Source: Rickettsiales bacterium
GTDB taxonomy: Bacteria > Pseudomonadota > Alphaproteobacteria > Rickettsiales > SXRF01
Length of the DNA stretch: 64,000 bases
Direction: 5' to 3'
Assembly: GCA_041396965.1 (NCBI GenBank)
Contig: JAWKXN010000001.1
Span: forward strand, 496,001-560,000
Numbering within the stretch: position 1 is the first letter of the stretch; every line of letters starts with the position of its first letter. Shown here in pieces: positions 7,630 to 16,434 of the stretch. Position numbers and translations under genes: made by a program. A model generated the notes under the pieces. The model saw nothing but the letters and a program-made list of their open reading frames with translations. It did no database searches and had not been told where the DNA came from.

Positions 7630-8670
7630 ATGGAAAACATAATAATAACTTACAACGCCGGATCGTCTAACATAAAAATTTCTTTATTCAACGCTGACAG
7701 TATGGAGCGTGTAGAAAATGTTAGGCTGAATAACCAGAAAGAAGCTTTCGATTGGCTAACCTCAGTAAGTAAGGAAGATACTGGTAGAAATATTTTAGCG
7801 GTTGGACATAGAGTAGTTCACGGAGGTGATAAATTTATCGCTCCACAAATAATAGATGAAAAAATTATATCTGAACTTGAAAAATTTATTCCTCTTGCTC
7901 CTCTTCATCAGCCCGCCTCAATAGAAGCTATCAAAAAAATGAAAGAGCTATTCCCAAAAATACCGCACATAGCCTGTTTTGATACCGCTTTTCATCATAC
8001 AATAATAGATGTTGAGAAGAGGTTCGCTATTCCTCGTGAGTATCATGATAAGGGAGTAAGACGTTACGGTTTTCATGGTCTTTCTTATGAGCATATAATA
8101 TCTGTTTTACCAGAATATATAGGAGATCTCGCTGATGAGAGAGTTATAGTCGCCCATCTTGGAGGAGGTTCTAGCATATGCGCTATATGTGATAAGAAAA
8201 GTATTGGTATAAGTATGGGATTTTCCACTCTTGATGGTCTCATGATGTCGTCGCGTTGTGGTTCTCTGGATGCTGGTGTTGTTTTGCACATGATGGAACA
8301 GGAAAATATGACCGCGCGAGAAATATCCGATATGCTTTATCACAAGTCAGGATGTCTTGGAGTGTCAGGAGGTCTTAGCGCCGATATGAAAGAACTAATA
8401 ATAAAAGGTACTAAAGAGGCCATAGAGGCGATTGATTTATATAGCTATATAGCCGCTAAAAAACTCGCGTCATTACTTCCATCAATTGGTGGTATAGATG
8501 TATTGGTGTTTACGGGTGGTATTGGCGAGAATTCTGATGTTATAAGACAGCGCATTTGTAGCTATTTGTCATGGGTTGATGATGTGCCGGTTTATGTGAT
8601 TCCAACCGATGAAGAGTCAGTAATAGCTAGGGCTTGCGCCGATATTACTGGTTTACGAGCTGCTGTATAG
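7630..8670 (+). CDS. ackA: Acetate (or propionate) kinase
   Basis: This 346-residue ASKHA-fold kinase shows YNAGSSNIKISLF at the N-terminus, GHRVVHGGDKF, FDTAFH, RRYGFHGLSYEH, VAHLGGGSSICAI and FTGGIGENS, the standard acetate kinase set. It converts acetyl phosphate and ADP to acetate and ATP. It is about 50 residues shorter than the E. coli enzyme but all motifs are kept. It follows the MaoC-PTA fusion in the same direction and probably the same transcript. Propionate or butyrate kinase activity cannot be excluded. Confidence 0.94.
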   Translation: MENIIITYNAGSSNIKISLFNADSMERVENVRLNNQKEAFDWLTSVSKEDTGRNILAVGHRVVHGGDKFIAPQIIDEKIISELEKFIPLAPLHQPASIEAIKKMKELFPKIPHIACFDTAFHHTIIDVEKRFAIPREYHDKGVRRYGFHGLSYEHIISVLPEYIGDLADERVIVAHLGGGSSICAICDKKSIGISMGFSTLDGLMMSSRCGSLDAGVVLHMMEQENMTAREISDMLYHKSGCLGVSGGLSADMKELIIKGTKEAIEAIDLYSYIAAKKLASLLPSIGGIDVLVFTGGIGENSDVIRQRICSYLSWVDDVPVYVIPTDEESVIARACADITGLRAAV

Positions 8671-8874
8671 CCGGTTAACCATATCGCATTCTATTGCTTT
8701 ATTTTTATATAAAAATATAGTATAAGACTGCTGTTTTTCCGTTTTAATGTGTGAAAACAATGTTTAAGCTGCTTCTGGTTAATTTATGGTAGCTATAATT
8801 ATGGATAAAATATTACCAAAATTAATAATTTGGCAATCTTCATTTAACTTATTCTTCAGGGTTTATAGGCAATA

Positions 8875-9222
8875 ATGATTATAGACACTAAAATGTCAGG
8901 ATATGGTGATAAAGAGCATGAAATCGAAGGTGGTGGATTGCTCTTAGTAGAGCCGGAGGTGAAAACCAAAAGGCCGCCATACTTTAAGGTGGTGTTGCTG
9001 AACGATGATTATACACCGATGGATTTCGTAGTCTTGATTCTAAAAGACGTTTTCCATCGTTCTCATGGAGAAGCAGTGAGCATCATGCTTGAGGTTCACC
9101 AAAAAGGTGAGGGCATTTGTGGTGTTTACACTCGCGATGTCGCGGAAACCAAAGCTGAAGAAACAATGTCTCTTTCTCGTCAGCAGGAATATCCGCTTCA
9201 GTGTCGGGTGGAAAAAGAATAG
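8875..9222 (+). CDS. clpS: ClpS adaptor for ClpAP
   Basis: 115 residues with the ClpS core: YFKVVLLNDDYTPMDFVVLIL, then the helix with HRSHGEAVSIMLEVHQKGEG and a C-terminal Tyr-Thr-Arg-Asp-Val-Ala-Glu-Thr-Lys segment. The DDYT and M/HQ positions that form the N-degron pocket are present. ClpS delivers N-end-rule substrates to ClpA. The gene sits 90 bases before clpA in the usual order. The first 30 residues form a variable, partly acidic tail; a second in-frame ATG at 8893 is an alternative start. Confidence 0.95.
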   Translation: MIIDTKMSGYGDKEHEIEGGGLLLVEPEVKTKRPPYFKVVLLNDDYTPMDFVVLILKDVFHRSHGEAVSIMLEVHQKGEGICGVYTRDVAETKAEETMSLSRQQEYPLQCRVEKE

Positions 9223-9312
9223 TGACATAAGTATCTGAACGGTTTGATTCTTTAACTTCTAATCTATCGGATAACTTAATTCGCAAAGTAACTGCCAACG
9301 GGAGAATAGTCT

Positions 9313-11640
9313 ATGCTATCTAAGAATCTGGAAATCAGTCTGCATCGTGCCTTAGCGACAGCTAAAAAATATAGCCACGAATATGCTACTCTTGAGCATT
9401 TGCTTTACTCGCTGATTGATGATCCGGACGCGGTATCAGTAATGCGCGGTTGTGGTATCAATGTTAAGGATATAAAAAGAAATCTTGAAGAATTCATGGA
9501 GACTGAGTTAAGCTCACTTGTCATTGACGAGCTAGAGGAATCTCGCCCTACCGCTGGTTTTCAAAGAGTTATTCATCGTGCCGCTATTCATGTTCAGTCC
9601 GCTGGTAAGAGTGAGGTAACAGGAGCAAACGTACTTGTGGCTTTGTTTTCGGAACGTGATAGTCACGCTGTGTTCTTTTTACAAGAGCAAGAACTTTCCC
9701 GTCTTGATGTGGTAAATTACATATCTCATGGTATAGTTAAATACGATGATAGTGGAAAAATAGCTGAGTGGAAAGGCTTTGACGCTGACGCGGCGGCTGA
9801 GTCGCTAGAACGTCCACAAGCATCAAGAGAAAAGGACAAGCAAGACGCTCTTTCTCAATATACTGTTAATCTGAATAAAAAGGCTGAATCCGGCAAAACC
9901 GATATTTTGGTAGGTCGTGAGGAAGAGGTGGAGCGTACTATACAGGTGCTTGCCCGTCGCACTAAAAACAACCCGCTTTATGTTGGTGAGGCTGGTGTTG
10001 GTAAAACTGCTATCGCTGAAGGTCTAGCCCTTAGAATAGTGCGTGGTGAAGTACCAAAAGTATTGCTTAGCTCGGTTATATTCTCATTAGATATGGGAGC
10101 GCTTCTTGCCGGTACCCGCTATCGTGGTGATTTTGAGGAAAGAATGAAGGCGGTGATTAAGGAAATAGAGAAGGTTCCAAATGCTATATTATTTATTGAT
10201 GAGATTCATACAATAATAGGCGCTGGCTCTACTTCTGGTGGCGCGCTTGACGCTTGTAATCTGCTGAAGCCAGCTTTAGCGCGTGGTGAGTTCCGTTGTA
10301 TCGGCTCTACCACCTATAAAGAATATAAATCAAGTATAGAAAAAGACCGTGCTCTTGCCCGTCGCTTCCAGAAAATTGATGTTGTTGAGCCTACTATTGA
10401 GAACTCAATTAAAATTTTGCGTGGTCTAAAACCATATTATGAGGAACATCACAAAATACGCTATACTAACGGCGCGATAAAAGCGGCGGTTGAGCTTTCC
10501 GCTCGCTTTATAAATGACCGTAAATTACCAGACAAGGCAATAGACGTGTTGGACGAGGCGGGAGCGGCTCAGATGTTGCTTCCTGAATCAAAACGTAAAC
10601 GTAGCATAACTCATCGTGAGATTGAGGATATTGTGGCTAAAATAGCTCGTATGCCTTCTAAAACCGTATCGGCTGATGATAAGGAAGTTCTGCGTAACTT
10701 AGAGAAAGAATTGAAACTTGTGGTCTTTGGTCAGGATGAGGCTATTGATACTCTTGCCGCCGCTATTAAAATGTCAAGAGCAGGGCTGCGTGATGAGGAA
10801 AAACCAATAGGAAGCTATCTATTTACTGGCCCAACCGGTGTTGGTAAAACTGAGGTCGCTCAACAGCTCGCGGTTGCTATGGGCATGGAGTTGCTACGTT
10901 TTGACATGTCCGAATATATGGAAAAACACGCGGTCTCGCGCCTTATCGGCTCACCTCCGGGTTACGTTGGTTTTGATCAAGGTGGTCTGCTTACCGACGC
11001 TGTTGATAAATCACCTTATAGCGTTGTCTTGCTTGATGAGATAGAAAAGGCTCATCCTGATATTTATAACATATTGTTACAAGTTATGGATTATGGTCGT
11101 CTTTCTGATAATAACGGTAAAATGATCAATTTCCGTAATACTATAATAATTATGACCAGTAACGCTGGAGCGTCTGACGCGGCGCGCGCGCCAGTCGGAT
11201 TTACCAAAGTTGATAGAGAAGGGGAGGATAAAGAAGCGGTTATTCGCGCTTTCACCCCAGAATTCCGTAATCGCCTAGACGCTATAGTGCCATTTACCCA
11301 TTTAAGTCCGGAAGTGGTTGGTCATGTGGTAAATAAATTCATCTTCCGCCTAGAGTCACAACTCGCTGATCGTAATATTACGATAAATCTGGATAGTGAG
11401 GCTAGAAATTGGCTGATAGAGCGTGGATACGAAAGAGCGAATGGCGCACGTCCTATGGCAAGGCTGATCGCTGAGAAAATTAAAAAACCTCTGGCTAATG
11501 AGGTTCTATTCGGTAGCTTATCTAAAGGCGGTGTTGTTGGTGTCAGCGTAAAAGATGGAGAGCTTACCTTTAAGTATGGTAAATCCACTAATCCCACAAA
11601 ACGTGATATAGACGCTGATGATGAGGAATTGGTTTCTTAA
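9313..11640 (+). CDS. clpA: ATP-dependent Clp protease ATP-binding subunit ClpA
   Basis: 775 residues with the ClpA double-AAA layout: N-terminal Clp-N repeat domain (1-145), first ATPase with GEAGVGKTA and LFIDEIHTIIGAG, second ATPase with GPTGVGKTE and VVLLDEIEKAHPD, then the D2-small domain. There is no ClpB-type coiled-coil middle domain. It unfolds proteins into ClpP; ClpS next door tunes substrate choice. GGGAG precedes the ATG at a suitable distance. ClpP is not in this window. Confidence 0.95.
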   Translation: MLSKNLEISLHRALATAKKYSHEYATLEHLLYSLIDDPDAVSVMRGCGINVKDIKRNLEEFMETELSSLVIDELEESRPTAGFQRVIHRAAIHVQSAGKSEVTGANVLVALFSERDSHAVFFLQEQELSRLDVVNYISHGIVKYDDSGKIAEWKGFDADAAAESLERPQASREKDKQDALSQYTVNLNKKAESGKTDILVGREEEVERTIQVLARRTKNNPLYVGEAGVGKTAIAEGLALRIVRGEVPKVLLSSVIFSLDMGALLAGTRYRGDFEERMKAVIKEIEKVPNAILFIDEIHTIIGAGSTSGGALDACNLLKPALARGEFRCIGSTTYKEYKSSIEKDRALARRFQKIDVVEPTIENSIKILRGLKPYYEEHHKIRYTNGAIKAAVELSARFINDRKLPDKAIDVLDEAGAAQMLLPESKRKRSITHREIEDIVAKIARMPSKTVSADDKEVLRNLEKELKLVVFGQDEAIDTLAAAIKMSRAGLRDEEKPIGSYLFTGPTGVGKTEVAQQLAVAMGMELLRFDMSEYMEKHAVSRLIGSPPGYVGFDQGGLLTDAVDKSPYSVVLLDEIEKAHPDIYNILLQVMDYGRLSDNNGKMINFRNTIIIMTSNAGASDAARAPVGFTKVDREGEDKEAVIRAFTPEFRNRLDAIVPFTHLSPEVVGHVVNKFIFRLESQLADRNITINLDSEARNWLIERGYERANGARPMARLIAEKIKKPLANEVLFGSLSKGGVVGVSVKDGELTFKYGKSTNPTKRDIDADDEELVS

Positions 11641-11714
11641 CTATGTATTTTGTAGATAAGTACTATAAGTAAATTTTTCTTGCCATACTAGTTAATGCTT
11701 GTTAGTCATTCTGA

Positions 11715-13541
11715 ATGAGAAATAAAATTAGAAGTGACTTGGACGAAGTGTTACCTTATCTGCTAGATAGGGTAACAAAAAAAATACAAAATGCAAAATT
11801 AGATTTCACACCGCTTGATGATGGTAGTGGCTACGGTGGAAGCTATAGTGTATTGTTGATCACAAACAAAGACAACCCAACCGATCATGTATTCGATATT
11901 CGAATTGCTGACTCTAATTATAAAAAACTTCATACAAAAATCTCATTTTTCGGGACTAAAGAACAAGCGGAAGAAGCGTATAAAGCATTATCCAATCTAT
12001 TTGAAAAAGAGTATCGTGCATTCAGTCACAAACTTAATAGAAATAATGGTTTAATAGATCTGGATGATGATAAATTAAAATTTATTGTAAGACGAAAATT
12101 AAAAACGTTAGAAAATAAATTCCCGGACGAGTTTTCTTTTAATAAGAACGGTGATGATTCAAAAAAATATATTTTATCCTTAACCAGAAGCTTGCCAACC
12201 CGTGCAAAAAATGGTGATCTAAAAGAAAATATACATTTTAGAATTAGGATTAGAGACCATAGTTGCATAGAAAGAATAGAGAAGGAATATATTGAGGATG
12301 CGGTTCTGGCGACACTGTCAATTGGTACGAAAGAAACGAATAGAGTTGCAGAGATTGAAGAAAAAGTTAGAGATATATTGAAAGAATATTCAATATTTGA
12401 ATATACGCTGAAGAGCAGTCCGACCAATATTGATAAAGCAATCCCTAAAAATTGGATTGAGCCGGACAAAATAAGAGTTCTTACAGAGAGAATGAGGAAT
12501 GGGGAAAATAATTATGATATCGCCATCGTTCCTAAGAGTACTAAAAACAGAATCCCTAAAATTATACTTTCACTGAGCAATGCTTCTTATGATGAAGCAA
12601 AAAAAATCAGGGATTATTTGGAGAGTAAAGACGGGATTATTTCTGACTATTTACATGGAAAGCATAAAGACGATCCGTTAACCGTTAAAATGATTAGAAA
12701 TGATCTGGAAAATAAATTTCCGGACATCGTGAACAGGAGAGAAGCGGCAGCGCCGAAACGTTCGGATATAAGGAACGTCATATGTAATAACGATATAAAA
12801 ATGACACTTTTAACACCAAAATTTGTTCGAAGGGAACAGAGTGTTGAAATGCAAATTGTCTCGCCAAAAGAGAGTCGATACACGCACAATATTAGAAAAA
12901 CCATATCTGTTCCGCTTAACACCTCAGATTCTGACTTGGCTTTTAGCAGAATAAACGCGTTGCAATCTTTAACAAAAATTGCTCTTGAGGAGTATTTTCA
13001 AGACAATCCGGATACGCAGATAGCGACAGAACCCAGAGTCACAAAAAAACATGGAAATGGCGTGGCTTTTATAGAGGAGCCGCCACCAGGTCAAACTGCT
13101 CCTGAAGGAAAGATATTCTTTAATACTTTGCGTGATGACGTTCTAAAGCCAGCTTATGAACAGTTTAACCGTTATATTTATTGGGAAACCAAGATTGAAA
13201 AAGAAAAAGGCGGTGACGGTTATACCATTACGGCGCAAGTAAAACGTAATAAAGACGCTGAGGAATTTCCTGAAAATGACAATATTCTGGGGAGAGAGTG
13301 GAAATTCAAAGCTAAGGATGAAAAAGGGGCGATAGAGTTTTCTCATCAGCTGGAAGAAAATATCCTTCGTAAAGAACATCTTTTTAGTCGTGAGAGACCG
13401 GTTGATCAATTTGGAGCGAATTCTATGCGTCTGGTAACCAAGAAGTCTTTGCTGGAGGCGGTGGGCGCGTCGCCAGACATCGAGGATTTACAAAAGAATT
13501 TAACTAAACATCTAAAAGTGGAAACAAGAAGAATACCTTGA
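11715..13541 (+). CDS. Hypothetical 608-aa protein built of about five diverged repeats
   Basis: I do not recognise this protein. It is charged, Lys/Glu/Asp/Asn-rich, and lacks a signal peptide or membrane segment. Reading it by eye, about five units of 75-115 residues recur: a leading helix, a strand such as YSVLLITN, YILSLTRS, YDIAIVPK, IKMTLLTP or YTITAQVK, a second strand (FDIRIAD, HFRIRIRD, VEMQIVSP, WKFKAKD), a third strand, and a closing amphipathic helix. The closing parts FFGTKEQAEEAYKALSNLF (unit 1) and SIGTKETNRVAEIEEKVRD (unit 2) look homologous. LENKFPD occurs in units 2 and 4. It starts 74 bases after clpA and is followed by a HIT gene. The two paralogs at 33281-34455 may share the same beta-alpha plan. 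A cytoplasmic or exported binding protein is possible; no function is claimed. Confidence 0.8.
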   Translation: MRNKIRSDLDEVLPYLLDRVTKKIQNAKLDFTPLDDGSGYGGSYSVLLITNKDNPTDHVFDIRIADSNYKKLHTKISFFGTKEQAEEAYKALSNLFEKEYRAFSHKLNRNNGLIDLDDDKLKFIVRRKLKTLENKFPDEFSFNKNGDDSKKYILSLTRSLPTRAKNGDLKENIHFRIRIRDHSCIERIEKEYIEDAVLATLSIGTKETNRVAEIEEKVRDILKEYSIFEYTLKSSPTNIDKAIPKNWIEPDKIRVLTERMRNGENNYDIAIVPKSTKNRIPKIILSLSNASYDEAKKIRDYLESKDGIISDYLHGKHKDDPLTVKMIRNDLENKFPDIVNRREAAAPKRSDIRNVICNNDIKMTLLTPKFVRREQSVEMQIVSPKESRYTHNIRKTISVPLNTSDSDLAFSRINALQSLTKIALEEYFQDNPDTQIATEPRVTKKHGNGVAFIEEPPPGQTAPEGKIFFNTLRDDVLKPAYEQFNRYIYWETKIEKEKGGDGYTITAQVKRNKDAEEFPENDNILGREWKFKAKDEKGAIEFSHQLEENILRKEHLFSRERPVDQFGANSMRLVTKKSLLEAVGASPDIEDLQKNLTKHLKVETRRIP

Positions 13542-13618
13542 AAATATAAGGAGATAATGCTCTAATTCTATCTTGTAACATTGCTAAATATAGAGAATAA
13601 GAAATATCGAGTGTAGTT

Positions 13619-14023
13619 ATGACCAAAAACCTAGACCCAAGACTTGCGGAAGAATGTCTACCTGTTATTAATCTTGGTGTTTGTCGGGTTTACCTTCAGA
13701 ATAATAGTAATTTCCCTTGGCTGATACTTGTTCCTATACGTGATAGCATAACTGAGATTTACCAGTTAAGTAATGACGATTATGAACAGATGGCAAGAGA
13801 AATCCGTATGGTAACTAAGCAGTTCGCTGAATTTACTAGCGCCGATAAGATGAATGTGGCCACTCTTGGCAATGTAGTGCCTCAATTACATGTACATATA
13901 ATCGCTCGTTTTAATGATGATAAAGCTTGGCCAAACCCAGTGTGGAATTGTGGCATACCTCCAGTGCCTTATAGTGAGGAAAAAGCCGAGTCACTAACTA
14001 GGGAGCTGCGGGAAATATTATGA
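13619..14023 (+). CDS. HIT family protein
   Basis: 134 residues with the HIT fold: LGVCRVYLQNNSNFPWLILVPIRD near the N-terminus and VPQLHVHIIARFNDD near residue 88. The classic HIT triad is His-x-His-x-His; here the first position is Gln (QLHVHII), a form I recall as common in the alphaproteobacterial members. The catalytic middle His remains. Members hydrolyse or transfer nucleotides (for example AMP-lysine, Ap4A). The gene ends overlapping by six bases with the convergent membrane protein gene. The substrate is unknown. Confidence 0.9.
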   Translation: MTKNLDPRLAEECLPVINLGVCRVYLQNNSNFPWLILVPIRDSITEIYQLSNDDYEQMAREIRMVTKQFAEFTSADKMNVATLGNVVPQLHVHIIARFNDDKAWPNPVWNCGIPPVPYSEEKAESLTRELREIL

Positions 14024-15538
14024 TATTTTCTTATAGATAGAAAACCCTTCTACATCCTCAACATGCCTATAGTTTTTCCACAATTCTCGAAATCTCTCAT
14101 ATCCCATAAGATATTTCAGTATATCAAATTTCATTTGTGGCAACCCGGATTTTTTTTCATTATAATTTATGATGATAAGTACGGGTAGCTCTTCTAAATC
14201 CTGAATTGTACGCTCTGTAAAGAGCCTTTCCTCATCAGTCATCTCCTCTATAGTATGATATATAGGTTCTTTGTTGGTTCCTCTGAAATCCATATAAGCG
14301 CTAGGTATTTGCGCCATATAAGGCAATGATAACGCCCATACACCACCGGAATAATTAGTAACGGGAAAGCTTGGAGCTGTTAAACTATCTAAAAACGCTA
14401 TTGGATCACCAGCGGATATATATGTTTGTATGCTCTCAGAAAGTGCTTTGATAGTCCGCTCACGCTCAAGGTTAACTGGTGCTTTATAATATAGCATAGA
14501 TAATAATAAAAATACCCAAACATATCTTGCTTTTTTAAGTAATAATACTGTCCATAGAAATATTTGTAACGATATCATTGGTAGTAAATGATAGTAATAA
14601 TCGGTAAGTGGTATTAAATATAGCAATAGTGACGAAAATATTAGCGTTACCAACAATACAGCAACATTAGTATTGTAAGATGGTGTTTTTGTAATAATTC
14701 CGACCATAAATATGGTTGGAGCTATAAACAATATACTTCCAGCAATCATTAATTCTAAACTGGATTTATACCCAGAGTAGTTTTTTACGAACGCGATGCC
14801 CGCTTCTTGTAGATATTCAGAGAATATTGCGGCAATAACAACGTGATAAATTACAAACCCTAATCCTATAATCCATGGCTCTATTCTCATTATGGATTTG
14901 AAGCCACGCATTATATGCAGCATAGCGAGTTCCGCCGCCGCGAATACAATAATGAAATATGGTTTAATAGAAAACGCTATGGCGGCCACTACCCCAACCA
15001 TTACTCTGAAACCAACTGGCAATGTTCGCTGGTAGCTATATGCTATGAGTAGAGAAATATAAGGCAGAATTCCTAGCACGAATATATGCTCCCTCTGACC
15101 AAAGTTGCTGGTAATGGCTGGTACTATAAACCCTATACAATACAGCACCATCAGCATGGTATTAGCTTGTATTTGCGTATCATATATCGGTAGTTTTTTA
15201 AGAACAGACCAGCTAAACCAGATACTCGCGTATCCCATTGCGCATATTAGTAAGAAAAATAAAGGAATAACCGGAATGTTAGTTAGGTGATGTATGGATA
15301 CTGGTATCATAGAAATGTAAAAGATAAGTGGTGTATTAATTTCCCAAATATCTTTATAGAGAGACTTTCCCTGCCACATTAATTCTGCGGCCATAAGATA
15401 ATATGCCGCATCATGATTTATGCTTTTACTACATACATAAAATATAGTTACAAACGATGCTATTAAACACGGTATTAACCAAGAGTACTTTATATTTCCT
15501 AAATACTCACTCGTAGTGTAGTTAAGTTTTTTTCGCAT
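14018..15538 (-). CDS. Polytopic membrane protein, likely GT-C/PMT-type glycosyltransferase (copy 1)
   Basis: 506 residues with about ten to twelve hydrophobic segments and a C-terminal soluble tail of about 130 residues. After the first membrane segment come NHDAAYYLMAAELMWQGKSLY and then WEINTPLIFY, which match the position and spacing of the acidic motif and the n-PPL motif of PMT/ArnT-like GT-C transferases. FGQREHIF is shared with a second protein at 35355-36992 (YGQRETIF), as is a W-x-x-Y-(R/K)-(H/K) tail segment, so the two are paralogs. Such enzymes move sugars from lipid carriers to outer acceptors. It is the last gene of a three-gene minus-strand operon, four bases after the FkbM gene. 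Acceptor and sugar are unknown. Confidence 0.8.
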   Translation of the reverse strand: MRKKLNYTTSEYLGNIKYSWLIPCLIASFVTIFYVCSKSINHDAAYYLMAAELMWQGKSLYKDIWEINTPLIFYISMIPVSIHHLTNIPVIPLFFLLICAMGYASIWFSWSVLKKLPIYDTQIQANTMLMVLYCIGFIVPAITSNFGQREHIFVLGILPYISLLIAYSYQRTLPVGFRVMVGVVAAIAFSIKPYFIIVFAAAELAMLHIMRGFKSIMRIEPWIIGLGFVIYHVVIAAIFSEYLQEAGIAFVKNYSGYKSSLELMIAGSILFIAPTIFMVGIITKTPSYNTNVAVLLVTLIFSSLLLYLIPLTDYYYHLLPMISLQIFLWTVLLLKKARYVWVFLLLSMLYYKAPVNLERERTIKALSESIQTYISAGDPIAFLDSLTAPSFPVTNYSGGVWALSLPYMAQIPSAYMDFRGTNKEPIYHTIEEMTDEERLFTERTIQDLEELPVLIIINYNEKKSGLPQMKFDILKYLMGYERFRELWKNYRHVEDVEGFSIYKKIS

Positions 15539-15542
15539 AAAT

Positions 15543-16421
15543 TCATTCAGTTTTGTTATTTGTTTTTGGTAATAGATTATAGTTACGACATGCCCACAAT
15601 ATATTAGAGCGTAATATATCTGAATCTAACTCACTCCATTTTTTATTTTTTTTGTCCCAAGTATAAATACCAAACCCCAAAGATTTCAGGAATAAAATAC
15701 TGTCTTCCTGAGAATGCCCAAGACGCTTGCACCAATCATCCTCATTCTCAAACATAATAACTATATTATTATTAGTTTTTAGAGTTTTTTCAGCGCCTTG
15801 GAAAAACAGATACTCACCACCTTCTATGTCTACTTTCAAGAAATCTATTTTATTTATGTTATTACGAGAAATCCAGCTATCCAAGGTTGTTACCTCAACT
15901 GTTTCTGAATGTTCGTGTTTCGTGTCTTTTTTATCAGATGATAACAGATAACTATACGCGTCACCATACCCACTGTCGCTAGCAAGTAAGGAAGAGCTTT
16001 CTTTATTGCTCAGAGCGACTTCATATATGTTAATAACATCTTCGCATTCGTTTAGTGTTATATTCTGCGTTAGTAGAGAAGCTGTTTTACGTGATGGTTC
16101 AAAAGACCATATATTAGTTTGGTTATTGGTTAACTTAGCGGCATAAATCGAGTAAAGACCAATATTGGCTCCAACATCAATAATATTCATATTAGGTTTT
16201 ATTAAGTCACCAACCAGAGTTAATTCTGTTTTTTCAAATAACCACCCCAACCAGAGGAATTCAGCGATCTCTCCTTTCGGCCATAAATTCATAGTTACGC
16301 CGTGAGGTAGTTGATATGTAACTGGTTCGCCTTTTTTATAACGTATATTATATGATACATGTATGATTTTTCTAATACACCAGCCAATAAAAGAGTGCCT
16401 TATTTTTGAGGATAGTGACAT
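15543..16421 (-). CDS. FkbM-family methyltransferase
   Basis: 292 residues. The Rossmann SAM-binding start is IIDVGANIGLYSIYAAKL, followed by WSFEPSRKTASLLTQNI and then IDFLKVDIEGGEYLFFQGA, the FkbM signature. These enzymes O-methylate sugars or polyketides, often in capsule or lipopolysaccharide gene sets. It sits 13 bases after the FAD oxidoreductase gene and four bases before the GT-C-like gene on the same strand, which suggests a small surface glycan operon. The N-terminal 40 residues are hydrophobic and basic, possibly a membrane-facing helix. The acceptor is unknown. Confidence 0.92.
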   Translation of the reverse strand: MSLSSKIRHSFIGWCIRKIIHVSYNIRYKKGEPVTYQLPHGVTMNLWPKGEIAEFLWLGWLFEKTELTLVGDLIKPNMNIIDVGANIGLYSIYAAKLTNNQTNIWSFEPSRKTASLLTQNITLNECEDVINIYEVALSNKESSSLLASDSGYGDAYSYLLSSDKKDTKHEHSETVEVTTLDSWISRNNINKIDFLKVDIEGGEYLFFQGAEKTLKTNNNIVIMFENEDDWCKRLGHSQEDSILFLKSLGFGIYTWDKKNKKWSELDSDILRSNILWACRNYNLLPKTNNKTE

Positions 16422-16434
16422 AAAAACCTATATA

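Noticed and set aside
12026..12469. Open frame of 147 codons on the minus strand inside the 608-aa gene
   Set aside because: It is antisense to a full-length frame with a consistent module pattern, is Ser/Leu/Phe-rich as expected of an antisense AT-rich read, and has no ribosome site.
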